64,000 nucleotides of DNA, from positions 364,616 through 428,615 of the forward strand of contig PGYB01000002.1 of NCBI GenBank assembly GCA_002839445.1, written 5' to 3'. This stretch comes from Candidatus Riflebacteria bacterium HGW-Riflebacteria-1 (GTDB taxonomy: Bacteria > Muiribacteriota > Ozemobacteria > Ozemobacterales > Ozemobacteraceae). Each line of letters begins with the position of its first letter. Within the stretch, counting starts at the first letter, position 1. Positions 1-10,174 of the stretch are shown piece by piece. The position numbers and the translations under genes are program-made. Below the pieces are notes generated by a model. It was given only the letters and a program-made list of their open reading frames with translations, had not been told where the DNA came from and did no database searches.

Positions 1-734
1 ATAAGCTGGTCGATATCGGCGCGGCTGATAGTAGCACGTTGCGCGGCATATCCAGTTACCAGTCCGTCAAGAGTGTCTGGTAGCTGAAATGCCCTGATTC
101 TGAATACTTCATTGTCAATCATTACCTGATCGGTAACCGAGTCGAGTCGGAGCTTTTTCAGAAACTCAGGTTCAGGCAGGTAGCGGTCGCTGTAAAGTAT
201 GCCGCTCTGGTCAAAAATGCATAGCAGCGGAATATCCTTAAACTCCGGCTTTCGCGCCAGAAAAAGGGTGGTGTGGTTTATGTTGCTGATATGGCTGGCA
301 GTAACCAGATAACCGCGATAGGAGAACGGTCCTGAGCTGGTCAGACGAAGCAGACGCCCGGGCGTCAACGTTGGCTGCGCAAAAGAACTGTTTGGCTGCA
401 GAATCGCCTGACCCTGCTGAAAAATTTCGAGCCAGTCAAGATTGAGCGAGGTCTTGAGCTTTTCGGCAAGGCGCTGTTGCTGGTCAGAGTCGTGCGCGAA
501 AAAGTTCATATCCGCCAGCGCGTTCGCGGCTTCTTCACCAATGCGGTCAAGTTCCTGCTGCGCCTGACTGAGTTGCCTGGTTGCACTGTTTTTTAGACTT
601 TCCAGCTTGTCGAAGTCAGAGCTGTCTACAGAGACGCCGAGGCTTTGCGCCGCCCAGAAAGACACTGCCGATACTACGACTATCGTCAGCAACGCGAATC
701 CTAAAGCAATTTTGAGTCTTATGCCGATGCTCAT
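1..734 (-). CDS. Membrane-anchored sensor protein, C-terminus cut off
   Basis: Only the first 244 codons are in the window; the rest lies beyond the left edge. The protein opens with a short basic stretch and one hydrophobic segment (about residues 7-27), then a polar, partly coiled region (about 30-100) and a presumed periplasmic sensing domain. This is the usual front half of a histidine kinase, chemoreceptor or diguanylate cyclase. No second membrane helix, HAMP or output domain has been reached, so the output is unknown. The ATG at 732-734 is followed directly by the basic and hydrophobic stretch. It lies downstream of the tpiA terminator, so it probably has its own transcription start. 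Confidence 0.7.
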   Translation of the reverse strand, partial: MSIGIRLKIALGFALLTIVVVSAVSFWAAQSLGVSVDSSDFDKLESLKNSATRQLSQAQQELDRIGEEAANALADMNFFAHDSDQQQRLAEKLKTSLNLDWLEIFQQGQAILQPNSSFAQPTLTPGRLLRLTSSGPFSYRGYLVTASHISNINHTTLFLARKPEFKDIPLLCIFDQSGILYSDRYLPEPEFLKKLRLDSVTDQVMIDNEVFRIRAFQLPDTLDGLVTGYAAQRATISRADIDQL

Positions 735-772
735 GCTGCTATTCTAACCGATGCCACAAGTTTATTGCCAGC

Positions 773-820
773 AAAAAACCGCCTGCCGGTCTCGTAAGGC
801 TGATCGAGACAGACAGGCGG
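773..820 (-). terminator. Rho-independent terminator after tpiA
   Basis: A long hairpin (outer stem CCGCCTG/CAGGCGG, inner stem GTCTCG/CGAGAC) is followed on the minus strand by six T. It ends the gap-pgk-tpiA transcript and separates it from the sensor gene at the window edge. Confidence 0.85.
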
Positions 821-843
821 CTGTTTGAGTAAGTCAGTTAAGA

Positions 844-1596
844 TCAGAATCTGGTCAGTTTTGCAAAAGAATCGGCTTCCAGGCTGGCTCCGCCAACCAG
901 AGCCCCGTCTATGCCTTCCTGTTCCATGTACGTTTTGACGTTTTCGGGCTTTACTGAACCGCCATAAAGAATGCGTACTTTCTCGGCCACTTCCTGACCG
1001 AACTTGCTGTGAACGAACTCGCGAATCAGTGCAATTGCATCCTTGGCATCTTTGGTAGTCGCGTTTTTGCCAGTTCCGATTGCCCATACCGGTTCATACG
1101 CTATGACCATGCCGCTGATGAAGTCTTCAGAGACGCCGGCAAGATTCTTTTCCATCTGGTTCAGAATGACCTGATCGGTCAGATTCTTTTCGCGCTCATC
1201 AAGCTTTTCGCCGACGCAAAGCACTGGAATCAGACCGTTGGCAATCGCGGCATGAACCTTTTTATTGATCGTTTCGTCGGTCTCGCCAAAAACCCAGCGC
1301 CGTTCGGAGTGGCCAATAATGACGAATTCACAGTTGAGATCTTTGAGCATCTGGGGCGCTACTTCGCCGGTAAAAGCGCCTTTGTTCTCATGATACATGT
1401 TCTGGGCGCCAAGCAGCACTTTGCTGCCTTCTCTGCACTGGTCAACTGTCGAAATCAATGTGTATGGCGGGCATACCAGCACGTCGACTTCCTTGAGGTC
1501 GGCGATCTTGGGCAGAAGCTCAGCCATGAAGGTTCTGGCTTCCTGACAGGTTTTGTGCATTTTCCAGTTGGCGGCGATCAGTGGTCTGCGACTCAT
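844..1596 (-). CDS. tpiA: Triosephosphate isomerase
   Basis: Interconverts dihydroxyacetone phosphate and glyceraldehyde 3-phosphate in glycolysis and gluconeogenesis, in the cytoplasm. The 250-residue protein has the normal family length and the expected signatures: AANWKMHK near the N-terminus (catalytic Lys), IIGHSERR (catalytic His), YEPVWAIGTGK (catalytic Glu and the mobile loop), and the phosphate-binding LYGGSVKPEN and GALVGGASL. The start ATG overlaps the pgk TGA as ATGA and has a GGAGC-type ribosome site, so translation is probably coupled. It is the last gene of gap-pgk-tpiA. Confidence 0.97.
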   Translation of the reverse strand: MSRRPLIAANWKMHKTCQEARTFMAELLPKIADLKEVDVLVCPPYTLISTVDQCREGSKVLLGAQNMYHENKGAFTGEVAPQMLKDLNCEFVIIGHSERRWVFGETDETINKKVHAAIANGLIPVLCVGEKLDEREKNLTDQVILNQMEKNLAGVSEDFISGMVIAYEPVWAIGTGKNATTKDAKDAIALIREFVHSKFGQEVAEKVRILYGGSVKPENVKTYMEQEGIDGALVGGASLEADSFAKLTRF

Positions 1597-2804
1597 ACTT
1601 TAGCTCCTTCAGCCATTTCTTTAATGTTGCGTGAGAATATTTCGATGCCGGGCAGAATCTTGCCTTCGAGGAATTCGAGACATGCACCACCACCGGTAGA
1701 AACGTGCGATACCTTGTCGGCAGCGCCCATCTGCTCGATAGCTGCGACTGAGTCACCGCCACCGACTACGGTAATTGCATTGATTCTGGTGAGCAGTTCA
1801 GCAATCTTGCGGGTGCCATTGTCAAAAGGCTTTGTCTCGAAAACACCCATCGGGCCGTTCCAGAGAACGGTTTTGGCGCCTTTGAGTTCGGCGGCAAAGG
1901 CTTCTATCGTTTTCGGGCCAATGTCGAGACCAAGTTCGTTATCAGGCATCTGGCTGATTTCAAGGGTTTTAGTTGGCACGCCTTCTTTGATTTCTGCGGC
2001 AGTGACCACGTCAGTTGGCAGCAGAATCTTGCGCCCAGAATTTTTGGCCTTTTCAATCAGCGATAGCGCGAGTTCGAGCTTGTCGTGTTCGCACAGCGAC
2101 TTGCCAATATTGTAGCCCTGCGCTTTGAGAAAGGTAAAGGCCATGCCGCCGCCAATCAGCAGCGCATCAACTTTGTCGAGCAGGTTTTCGATGACAAGAA
2201 TCTTGTCGCTGACCTTGGCGCCGCCCATAATGGCTACCAGCGGGCGATCAGGCGAGGTGGTTACCTTGCCGAGGTAGTTGATTTCTTTTTCCATCAAAAA
2301 GCCGGCATAGGCGGGAAGCGTGTCGGCGATGCCAGCAGTCGAAGCATGCGCGCGGTGCGCGGTGCCGAAGGCGTCGCTGACGAAGATATCGCCGAGTGCT
2401 GCCAGAGCTTTGGCAAATGCCGGATCATTCTTTTCTTCTTCTTTATGAAAGCGCAGGTTCTCGAGCATGGCAACTTCACCATTCTTGAGGCCATTGACGA
2501 CGCTGGCGGCTTTGTCGCCGACACAGTCTTCGGCGAACTGAACGGGTTTGCCCAGCAGTTTACTGAGGTGCGCCACGAGCGGTTTGAGCGAATATTTGGG
2601 TTCAACTCCGCCCTTGGGTCGGCCAAGATGGCTCATGATAACCAGTCTGCCGCCGTTGTCAAGAATGTGATTGAGGGTCGGCAGTGCCATTCTCATGCGG
2701 GTGTCATCGGTGATATTGAATTTGTCGTCGAGCGGCACGTTAAAATCAACGCGCACCAGGACTTTGCGGCCGGAAAGGGCGATGTCTCTGATTGTTCTGA
2801 ACAT
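1593..2804 (-). CDS. pgk: Phosphoglycerate kinase
   Basis: Transfers phosphate from 1,3-bisphosphoglycerate to ADP in glycolysis. At 403 residues it matches bacterial Pgk, with RVDFNVPL at the N-terminus, the SHLGRPKG substrate loop, GGAKVSDK, and the C-terminal VGGGDSVAA and STGGGA nucleotide-binding segments. I chose the ATG at 2804 over the in-frame ATG at 2819 because the AGGAGG sequence that overlaps the upstream ATG is correctly spaced for the downstream one. It sits between gap and tpiA and overlaps tpiA by 4 bases. Confidence 0.96.
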   Translation of the reverse strand: MFRTIRDIALSGRKVLVRVDFNVPLDDKFNITDDTRMRMALPTLNHILDNGGRLVIMSHLGRPKGGVEPKYSLKPLVAHLSKLLGKPVQFAEDCVGDKAASVVNGLKNGEVAMLENLRFHKEEEKNDPAFAKALAALGDIFVSDAFGTAHRAHASTAGIADTLPAYAGFLMEKEINYLGKVTTSPDRPLVAIMGGAKVSDKILVIENLLDKVDALLIGGGMAFTFLKAQGYNIGKSLCEHDKLELALSLIEKAKNSGRKILLPTDVVTAAEIKEGVPTKTLEISQMPDNELGLDIGPKTIEAFAAELKGAKTVLWNGPMGVFETKPFDNGTRKIAELLTRINAITVVGGGDSVAAIEQMGAADKVSHVSTGGGACLEFLEGKILPGIEIFSRNIKEMAEGAKV

Positions 2805-2845
2805 GTTAAGTTCCTCCATTAAAAGGGGATGTGGCTGCTATTATA

Positions 2846-2891
2846 CAGCAAAAAAGAAACACAGGAAACCCGCAATGCGGATCTCCTGTGT
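2846..2891 (-). terminator. Hairpin between gap and pgk, possible attenuator
   Basis: An 8-base stem (ACACAGGA/TCCTGTGT) encloses a second small hairpin (CCGC-AAT-GCGG). On the minus strand it is followed by a T-rich run. It lies between gap and pgk, so it may partly terminate transcription and set the ratio of gap to pgk-tpiA mRNA. Confidence 0.6.
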
Positions 2892-2918
2892 TGGCTTCAA
2901 TACTTGGTTCGTCCAGGC

Positions 2919-3932
<1,014 letters not shown>

Positions 3933-3970
3933 TTATTCGAATCGTCGCTGACCCAAAAAGTTCTGCGACA

Positions 3971-4007
3971 GAAAAAACGCTGCCCCATTTTTACTTTGGG
4001 GCAGCGT
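3971..4007 (-). terminator. Rho-independent terminator after cmk-rpsA
   Basis: A perfect 10-base stem (ACGCTGCCCC/GGGGCAGCGT) with an 11-base loop is followed on the minus strand by a run of T. It lies 39 bases after the rpsA stop codon. Confidence 0.9.
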
Positions 4008-4045
4008 CTGTTGTCAAGCATGAATTTCAGACGAGGCTGATGCTC

Positions 4046-6757
4046 CTACTTGTCGAGTTTCTGTTTAAAAGACTCGAGCTGTGCTTTGAGCAGGTCGCCG
4101 ATAGTGTCTGAAAAGCCGGTTTCTGATTCGGCCTGGTATTTTTTGAGTTCCTTGGTATCGCTGTCCATGCTGGCTTCTTTGATAGAGAGCTTGAGGCGGC
4201 GATTCTTGCGGTCGAGTTCGAGAACCTTGTAAGTCACGGTATCGCCCTGTTTAACTACTTCTGAGGGTGAGTTTACGCGCTGGGCGGCAAGCTGTGAGAT
4301 ATGTACGAAGCCGGTCATACCTGCGGTTACTTCGATTTCGACACCATTTTCCAGCAGGGCGCTGATTTTGCCCTGATGAACGCTGTCTTTGCAGAACTTG
4401 CGTTCGATGTCGCGCCACGGATCATCCTGCAGGCGGCGCAGTGACAGACCGATTTTCTGCTTGTTTCTGTCGATTTCGTAAACCATGACGGTAACCTGAT
4501 CGCCGACCTTGAGCGCTTCGGTGGGGTTTTCAACGTCACTCTGCCACGAGAATTCAGAAACGTGCAGCAGGCCTTCGAGACCGCTTTCCAGCTGAACGAA
4601 TGCGCCATAGTTAACGATGTTCTTAACGACGCCGGTAACCTGATCGCCCACTTTGTAAGTGTTTTCAACGGTTTCCCAGGGGTCGGTGGTGGTCTGCTTC
4701 AGGCCGAGAGAGAGGCGGTGATTGGCTGAATCGATGTTAAGAATCTTAACTGATACTTCCTGGCCCTTCTCAAGAATTTCTTTGGGGTGGTTGATCTTCT
4801 TGACCCAGTCCATGTCAGAGACATGCAACAGGCCTTCGATACCCTGCTGGATTTCGATGAAGGCGCCAAAGTCGGTCATGTTGTTAACCTTGCCGGTTAC
4901 CACGTCGCCGATCTTGAACTTGGCAGTGACTTCATCCCACGGATGCGGCAGACATTCTTTGTAGGAAAGAGAAATTCTCTTCTTTTCCTTGTCGATTTCT
5001 TTTACTACGATATCGATTTCGGCGCCAGAAGCGACGACTTCGCTCGGGTGCTTGATGTTGCGAGCCCATGACAGGTCAGAAATGTGAACCAGGCCTTCGA
5101 TACCTTCTTCGAGTTCGACGAAGGCGCCGAAATCCATAAGGTTTTTAACGCGGCCATGATATTTTTTGCCAACCTGATAGCGACCGTCAACGGTTTCCCA
5201 GGGGTTGTCTTTCTTCTGTTTGAGGCCGAGGCTGATCTTGCCTTTTTCAGCATCCATCTTCAAAATTCTGGCTTCAATTTCTTCGCCCGGCTGAACGACT
5301 TCGCGTGGGTTGGAAATAACCGACCAGCTGAGATCGTTGCGGTGAATAAGGCCTTCAACGCCGTCGCCGAGATCGACAAACGCGCCGTATTCAACGATTC
5401 TTGAAACAGTGCCCTTGATCATGTCGTCGACATTGAATTTTTCAAAAAGTTCGCCTTTGCGCTTGTCACGAACCTTGTCAAGAATGGCGCGTTCAGAGAC
5501 TACGACGTTTTTGCGGCGGCGGTCAAATTCGGTGACGAGCATCGGAAAGGTTTGGCCAATGCTTTCTTTGGCGTTTTTGCCGTGCGAGAGCTGGCTCTGC
5601 GGCAGAAAAGCCCTGACGCCTTTGATATCTACATTGTAGCCGCCCTTGATGCGTTCGGTTACAGTTGCTTCGATCGGGGTTTTGTTCTTAAAAGCTTCGT
5701 CAATTTCGTCCCATGAGCCAAGTTCTTTGGCGCGGCGGAACGAAAGCATCAGCTGACCATGGCCATCATCAACCTTTTTGACGTAAACTCTGATCTGGTC
5801 GCCGACGTTGTATTTGCCTTCTTCGCCATCAAATTCTTCGATCGGCACGATACCGTCAGATTTGTAGCCCAGATCGACATAAATTCCGGACTGGTTCTTT
5901 TCGATCACAGTTCCGGTGACAATCGCTCCCCTGGAGATTGTTCGGAACTCGCCACTAAGAGCTTCCTCCATGGTCATAAGACTTTCCATGGTTTCTTCAG
6001 CCGGTTCCTGGTGTGTGTTTGAGTTGACTTCGGTCATACGTTCCTCCGTTGGGATCAATTTGTCCCGGGTATTAGTTACGATATTGATAATCCGGTCGAC
6101 CACCTGTTCGATGTTCAGACTGGTAGTATCCAGCAGAATTGCGTCTTTTGCCTGCTTAAGCGGCGCTATTTCACGATTTGAATCGTATTCGTCGCGGCGG
6201 GCAATTTCCTGTTGAAGCGTTTTGAGGTCAGCATCAAAGCCTTTGGCCTTGAGTTCCTCGTATCTTCGCCGGGCTCTTTCTTCGATTGACGCAGTAAGAA
6301 AGATTTTTACACGAGCCTTTGGGAAAACCACCGACCCGATGTCGCGGCCATCGACAACCCAGTTGCCATGCCGGCCGATCTGGCGCTGCAGGTCAGTCAT
6401 GCACTGGCGAACACCCTGATCAGCGGCTACTTCCGAGACGTGGCGCGCTACTTCGGGCTTGCGGATGTCGTGGGTTACATCGAGATTGTGCAGATAGACA
6501 TAAGGAAAAGCGCTGCCGCTTTTCTCTTCAAAGCGAAGGCCACTCTCGCTCGCGCAGCGATAAAGCTCGCTGGTATTGGAAAACTCAACGTTTTCCTGCA
6601 GCGCTTTAAGCGTGATTGCGCGATACATGGCGCCGGTGTCGAGGTAACTGTACCCAAGTTTTTCGGCAACCATTCTGGCTACCGTACTTTTGCCTGCCCC
6701 GGCGGGCCCGTCGATGGCAACAACTTCGCAACGTTCTGTCTGGTGTGGTGAATCCAA
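4046..6757 (-). CDS. cmk-rpsA: Cytidylate kinase fused to ribosomal protein S1
   Basis: One uninterrupted frame encodes CMP/dCMP kinase (about residues 8-235) followed by ribosomal protein S1 (from about 241). The kinase part has the P-loop GPAGAGKS, DTGAMYRA and the VDGRDIGSVVFP segment. The S1 part carries seven S1 RNA-binding repeats, one more than E. coli S1; the last five carry YGAFV/FGAFV-type cores and LIH/LVH/LLH motifs. S1 binds mRNA and helps 30S initiation. The kinase start is uncertain: the frame is open to a TTG at 6847. I prefer the TTG at 6757, which gives a normal kinase N-terminus and has AAGGAG 13 bases upstream. The S1 part has its own GGAGG and in-frame ATG at 6037, so free S1 may also be made. 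Gene order aroA-cmk-rpsA is conserved in many bacteria. Confidence 0.9.
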   Translation of the reverse strand: MDSPHQTERCEVVAIDGPAGAGKSTVARMVAEKLGYSYLDTGAMYRAITLKALQENVEFSNTSELYRCASESGLRFEEKSGSAFPYVYLHNLDVTHDIRKPEVARHVSEVAADQGVRQCMTDLQRQIGRHGNWVVDGRDIGSVVFPKARVKIFLTASIEERARRRYEELKAKGFDADLKTLQQEIARRDEYDSNREIAPLKQAKDAILLDTTSLNIEQVVDRIINIVTNTRDKLIPTEERMTEVNSNTHQEPAEETMESLMTMEEALSGEFRTISRGAIVTGTVIEKNQSGIYVDLGYKSDGIVPIEEFDGEEGKYNVGDQIRVYVKKVDDGHGQLMLSFRRAKELGSWDEIDEAFKNKTPIEATVTERIKGGYNVDIKGVRAFLPQSQLSHGKNAKESIGQTFPMLVTEFDRRRKNVVVSERAILDKVRDKRKGELFEKFNVDDMIKGTVSRIVEYGAFVDLGDGVEGLIHRNDLSWSVISNPREVVQPGEEIEARILKMDAEKGKISLGLKQKKDNPWETVDGRYQVGKKYHGRVKNLMDFGAFVELEEGIEGLVHISDLSWARNIKHPSEVVASGAEIDIVVKEIDKEKKRISLSYKECLPHPWDEVTAKFKIGDVVTGKVNNMTDFGAFIEIQQGIEGLLHVSDMDWVKKINHPKEILEKGQEVSVKILNIDSANHRLSLGLKQTTTDPWETVENTYKVGDQVTGVVKNIVNYGAFVQLESGLEGLLHVSEFSWQSDVENPTEALKVGDQVTVMVYEIDRNKQKIGLSLRRLQDDPWRDIERKFCKDSVHQGKISALLENGVEIEVTAGMTGFVHISQLAAQRVNSPSEVVKQGDTVTYKVLELDRKNRRLKLSIKEASMDSDTKELKKYQAESETGFSDTIGDLLKAQLESFKQKLDK
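6035..6047 (-). promoter_or_regulatory. Internal ribosome site and ATG for stand-alone S1
   Basis: Within the fused frame, GGAGG lies five bases before an in-frame ATG (6035-6037), exactly at the kinase/S1 boundary. The 663-residue product would be complete S1. This suggests either a recent fusion by loss of the cmk stop codon or deliberate production of both forms. Confidence 0.6.
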
Positions 6758-6865
6758 GACTTGAAAAAGGCTCCTTATGATCGTTATCTGTAGAAACAAC
6801 AGACAACTATTGGGCGAAAGTGTACACCATCTCTCAGGAACTTGCAAGAAAAAAAAGGAAAATGC

Positions 6866-8146
6866 TTAGTTCTTTTGTTGAGCGCATCTGTGCAGCGTGG
6901 CAAAAAAATCGGGAAACGAAATGTTGATGCAATCGGTGTTTTTTATATTCAGCCCCTGACTGCTGTTGAGTGCCATGACCGCAAAACTCATGGCCAGGCG
7001 GTGGTCATTGCATGAATCGAGGCTGATCACGCGGTTGATAGCTGTTGGGCCATTAATCTCAAAACCGTCATCAAATTGCTGGCAGTCAACGCCGACCAGT
7101 CTCAGCTGACTGATCAGATCGCGGATGCGGTCAGTCTCTTTGTGACGCAGTTCGCGGGCTCCGCTTACCCGCGATTTTCCGGGTGCGAAGGCCATAGCGA
7201 CAGCGAGAACCGGCAGTTCATCAATCAAAGAAGGCACTTCGTCGGCCGCGATGCTGGTGGCATTTAATCTGGCGCTTTTTATGTGAACATCACCGTATGG
7301 TTCCCAGGTGCTGGTGCCTGCATGTGTGCTGATGCTGGCACCCATGCGCTGCAGGACTCTGATGAATCCTGTTCTGCTGCTGTTCAGCAATACATTTTTC
7401 AGTGTCAGTTCGCTGCCCTCGACAATACTGGCTGCCACCGCAAAAAATGCGGCGCTGCTTATATCGCCAGGCACAGCAAAATGGTAGTTGCCGGTCAGTG
7501 CTGCCGGCCCTTTAATTGTGACGCCTTCATTATCAACCCGCAGTGGCAGGTTGAGCCGGGTCAGCATTCTCTCGGTATGATCCCGGCCGGGGCATGGCTC
7601 GGCTATTCCGGTTTCCCCGAAGGCCTGCAGCGCGGCCAGTATTACTGCAGACCTGACCTGGGCTGAGCCGGTAACGTTGTGGAAATTTATTGCGCGTAAT
7701 GACCTGCTGCCGGCGATTTCTATCGGCAGTGTGTCGCGGGCGCTGATGTTGGCATTCATCGCGACTAATGGTTCGATGATGCGCTGCATCGGTCGCCGGC
7801 TCAGCGATTCATCGCCAACGAGCCTGTAAAACCCGGGTTGGCCGGCCAGAATGCCGGTGAGAAGCCGGGCGGTTGTTCCTGAGTTACCACAGTCGATTTC
7901 ATAATGACCCTGACGTGCTGAAATACCTCTGTTTTTAAGCAACACAGAGTGTTCGTTCTGGCTGACGCTCACACCAAGCTGTTTGACGGCGTGCAAGCTT
8001 CTTTGCACGTCTTCGCAGTCAGATAGATTAGTTATCTCGATCTCGCCTTTATTCAAGAGTGAGATCAGCACGAGCCGGTGCGAGAGCGACTTGTCGCCGG
8101 CAAAGGAGAGTTCTCCAATCAGTCTGGTGGTCGGAATTACCTGCAT
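6866..8146 (-). CDS. aroA: 3-phosphoshikimate 1-carboxyvinyltransferase (EPSP synthase)
   Basis: Joins shikimate 3-phosphate and phosphoenolpyruvate in the shikimate pathway to aromatic amino acids. The 426-residue protein has the two signature regions: GDKSLSHR near the N-terminus (catalytic Lys and Ser), NSGTTARLL with DESLSRRPM about 30 residues later, and, near the C-terminus, ELRHKETDRI and DHRLAMSF. The start ATG is one base after the stop codon of the upstream desulfidase gene, which implies one transcript and coupled translation. cmk-rpsA follows downstream. Confidence 0.95.
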   Translation of the reverse strand: MQVIPTTRLIGELSFAGDKSLSHRLVLISLLNKGEIEITNLSDCEDVQRSLHAVKQLGVSVSQNEHSVLLKNRGISARQGHYEIDCGNSGTTARLLTGILAGQPGFYRLVGDESLSRRPMQRIIEPLVAMNANISARDTLPIEIAGSRSLRAINFHNVTGSAQVRSAVILAALQAFGETGIAEPCPGRDHTERMLTRLNLPLRVDNEGVTIKGPAALTGNYHFAVPGDISSAAFFAVAASIVEGSELTLKNVLLNSSRTGFIRVLQRMGASISTHAGTSTWEPYGDVHIKSARLNATSIAADEVPSLIDELPVLAVAMAFAPGKSRVSGARELRHKETDRIRDLISQLRLVGVDCQQFDDGFEINGPTAINRVISLDSCNDHRLAMSFAVMALNSSQGLNIKNTDCINISFPDFFATLHRCAQQKN

Positions 8147-8147
8147 T

Positions 8148-9455
8148 CTATTGCTTGAGTGGTTTGCCGAGCATGATCGAAAGAATCTGATCGTCGGTTT
8201 CGATCATGCCGGGCGCAGCTATCAGGCCGATATTAGCCAGACTGGATTCGAGATTTTCGCCAAGAACGCCATTGGTGGTTGGCAGTTTAAGGCCGTGCAT
8301 CGCCATCATTGCCGCCTGGAAAGCCGAGTCGACCGCGCATATCAACTTAATTGCGCAGCCAACTTTGGCACCGTCGCAGATTATGCCGGTGATGCTGCCG
8401 ACCATGTTGTTGACCGCTGCTGTTGCGATTTCGAGATCGCCGCCGAGCAGATAGGTCGCCCCGGCTGTCAGGCCGGTGCCTGAACACACAACACAGCCAC
8501 ACATCGCTGACAGGGTGCCAGAATGGTGTTTGAGAATGCTGGTTATGCCATGGCTTATCGCCAGCGCTTCGCTGAGCCTGTTTTCATCTGCTTTTACATG
8601 GTTGGCCAGAACATGCAGGGGTAGAGTGATGGTTAGCCCCTGATTTCCAGAGCCAGCCGAAGTCATAACCGGTAGATCGCAGCCCGACATGCGCGCATCG
8701 ACTGCCGCTGAAGTCACCGCTTTCGCTTCGTTGATAACGTCATTGCCCAGCCAGCCCTCTTTGATAAGATCGCGATAGATGTTGCCGATATTTAAAAAGC
8801 CGTCTTTGCCCATGCCGGCTTCGGCAACCTTAAGGTTCATCTCGATGCCGCTGAGCATGTGTTGACGCAGTTCTGGTGACAGGTCGCGAATATTGTTCCA
8901 GATGTTGGTAAACGACTTGCCCGCGAGAGTCTGACGCTCTTTGAGAAGCTTGCCAGAGCCATTGTCGCCGGCTTTGTCAGACTTGAAAACTGTCTTGCCA
9001 TTTCTGGCCAGCAATACGCAGTTCTCGTGGCTGCCCTGAATAATGCAGGTGCCAGAATTGCCGCTGTCGTCATCGACACGTGCTTCAACGAAAAGGCCGT
9101 GTTTATCAGGAACCAGCTCGATGTCGACAAGATCACTGTCTACGAATTCGCGGGCTCTCTGCAGCCAATCGTCGCTCATTCCTTCGAGAAGGGTCATGCC
9201 GGGTTCTTCTGCCGGCGAAAAGCAGCCAAGCGCCGCAGCAAGAGGAATGCCCCGCTGACCACCCGTGCCGGGAATGCCCACTTCCATGGCATTTTTCAAC
9301 AGGTTAGTCGACAGCTTGAGATTGATATGGCGTACTTTGCCTTCGGCCTGGCGCCGGGCCTTGCAGGTGGCAAGGGCAATGGTAATTGGTTCAGTGCAGC
9401 CAAGGGCGGCTTTTATGTCAAGTTTAAGTGTGCGTTCAAGTTGTGCAAGACTCAT
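8148..9455 (-). CDS. cyuA: UPF0597/CyuA-type iron-sulfur L-cysteine desulfidase or serine deaminase
   Basis: A 435-residue protein of the UPF0597/YhaM (CyuA) family, related to the alpha subunit of Fe-S L-serine dehydratases. Family members are oxygen-sensitive [4Fe-4S] enzymes that release sulfide or ammonia from cysteine or serine. Visible marks are GCTEP near the N-terminus, the Gly/Ser-rich SAGSGNQG, and the Cys-rich MCGCVVCSGTGLTAG, which probably holds the cluster. I chose the ATG at 9455 because a GGAGG ribosome site precedes it; an upstream in-frame start at 9491 lacks one. It lies one base before aroA. Cysteine and serine cannot be told apart from sequence alone. Confidence 0.8.
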   Translation of the reverse strand: MSLAQLERTLKLDIKAALGCTEPITIALATCKARRQAEGKVRHINLKLSTNLLKNAMEVGIPGTGGQRGIPLAAALGCFSPAEEPGMTLLEGMSDDWLQRAREFVDSDLVDIELVPDKHGLFVEARVDDDSGNSGTCIIQGSHENCVLLARNGKTVFKSDKAGDNGSGKLLKERQTLAGKSFTNIWNNIRDLSPELRQHMLSGIEMNLKVAEAGMGKDGFLNIGNIYRDLIKEGWLGNDVINEAKAVTSAAVDARMSGCDLPVMTSAGSGNQGLTITLPLHVLANHVKADENRLSEALAISHGITSILKHHSGTLSAMCGCVVCSGTGLTAGATYLLGGDLEIATAAVNNMVGSITGIICDGAKVGCAIKLICAVDSAFQAAMMAMHGLKLPTTNGVLGENLESSLANIGLIAAPGMIETDDQILSIMLGKPLKQ

Positions 9456-9688
9456 GACGGTTCCTCCATTAAAAACATCTGACTCTAGCACAAAGCTCTT
9501 GCCAAAAACAACCTCAGCTAATGCCAGGCAGCCTTCTATTGCAGGTGATAGCAGGGCAGCAAAATTTCTGAAAAATATTCTGCCGGCAGGAAACGCAATT
9601 TCTGTTCGGGTTGTCTACTATAGTCTGTGCTTTCCGGTCAGCCGCAACCTGAAGATCGAGAGAGCCGGAAGTTAACCGTCTCTGCAGG

Positions 9689-10036
9689 TTATTCTGCCAG
9701 ATACTTCATGGCGCCCTCAATGTTTTCCTTGAGTTCGGCGAGATCAAGCATGCCGACCATCTTGAAGAGGGTTGCCTTAGTCTGATCAAGTCCGCAGATG
9801 ACGGTGGCAGTATCATAATCGCAGGCGATCAGTTCTATAGTTTCAATCAGACTCGAAATGCAGACACTGTTTATGACCTTGCAGTCGTTGAAATTAAAGA
9901 TAACGCCGGCCGGCTTTTCAGCAGCAAATGTTTTGTCTATCAGCCTGGCAATCTCTTCTCCGGCTTCAGATTCGCAATAACCACGAATGTTGAGAACGAG
10001 AATCCTCTGGTTGCGCTGTGAGTCTATCTTATACAA
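9689..10036 (-). CDS. STAS-domain protein, anti-sigma antagonist type
   Basis: A 115-residue single-domain STAS protein. It has the typical beta-strand start (RILVLNIRGYCE), the strand GVIFNFNDCKVINS followed by the helix CISSLIETIEL where antagonists are phosphorylated on Ser, and a C-terminal helix. Such proteins bind switch kinases or sigma-factor regulators; the partner is not visible here. The start is TTG at 10034-10036 with AGGAGG seven bases upstream. It is divergent from the aldo/keto reductase and is followed by a 233-base gap before cyuA. Confidence 0.7.
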   Translation of the reverse strand: MYKIDSQRNQRILVLNIRGYCESEAGEEIARLIDKTFAAEKPAGVIFNFNDCKVINSVCISSLIETIELIACDYDTATVICGLDQTKATLFKMVGMLDLAELKENIEGAMKYLAE

Positions 10037-10118
10037 CGGCTGGCCTCCTGAACTGCACGAAACTTATTCTGAAAAGCTTAATACAATGTTAACCCGATTG
10101 GCAATGTAAAATTGTCGC

Positions 10119-10149
10119 TCGACAACAGCAGGGATGGATGGTTTATAAT
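10119..10149 (+). promoter_or_regulatory. Probable sigma-70 promoter for the aldo/keto reductase
   Basis: A perfect TATAAT at 10144-10149 lies 19 bases after TCGACA (10119-10124). The gene's ATG is 25 bases downstream. Confidence 0.5.
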
Positions 10150-10174
10150 GGCCAGAAAACTACTGGAGTTGGCC

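Noticed and set aside
1009..2115. Long open frame of 368 codons on the plus strand across tpiA and pgk
   Set aside because: It is antisense to two clear glycolytic genes; its length follows from their codon bias, and it has no ribosome site.
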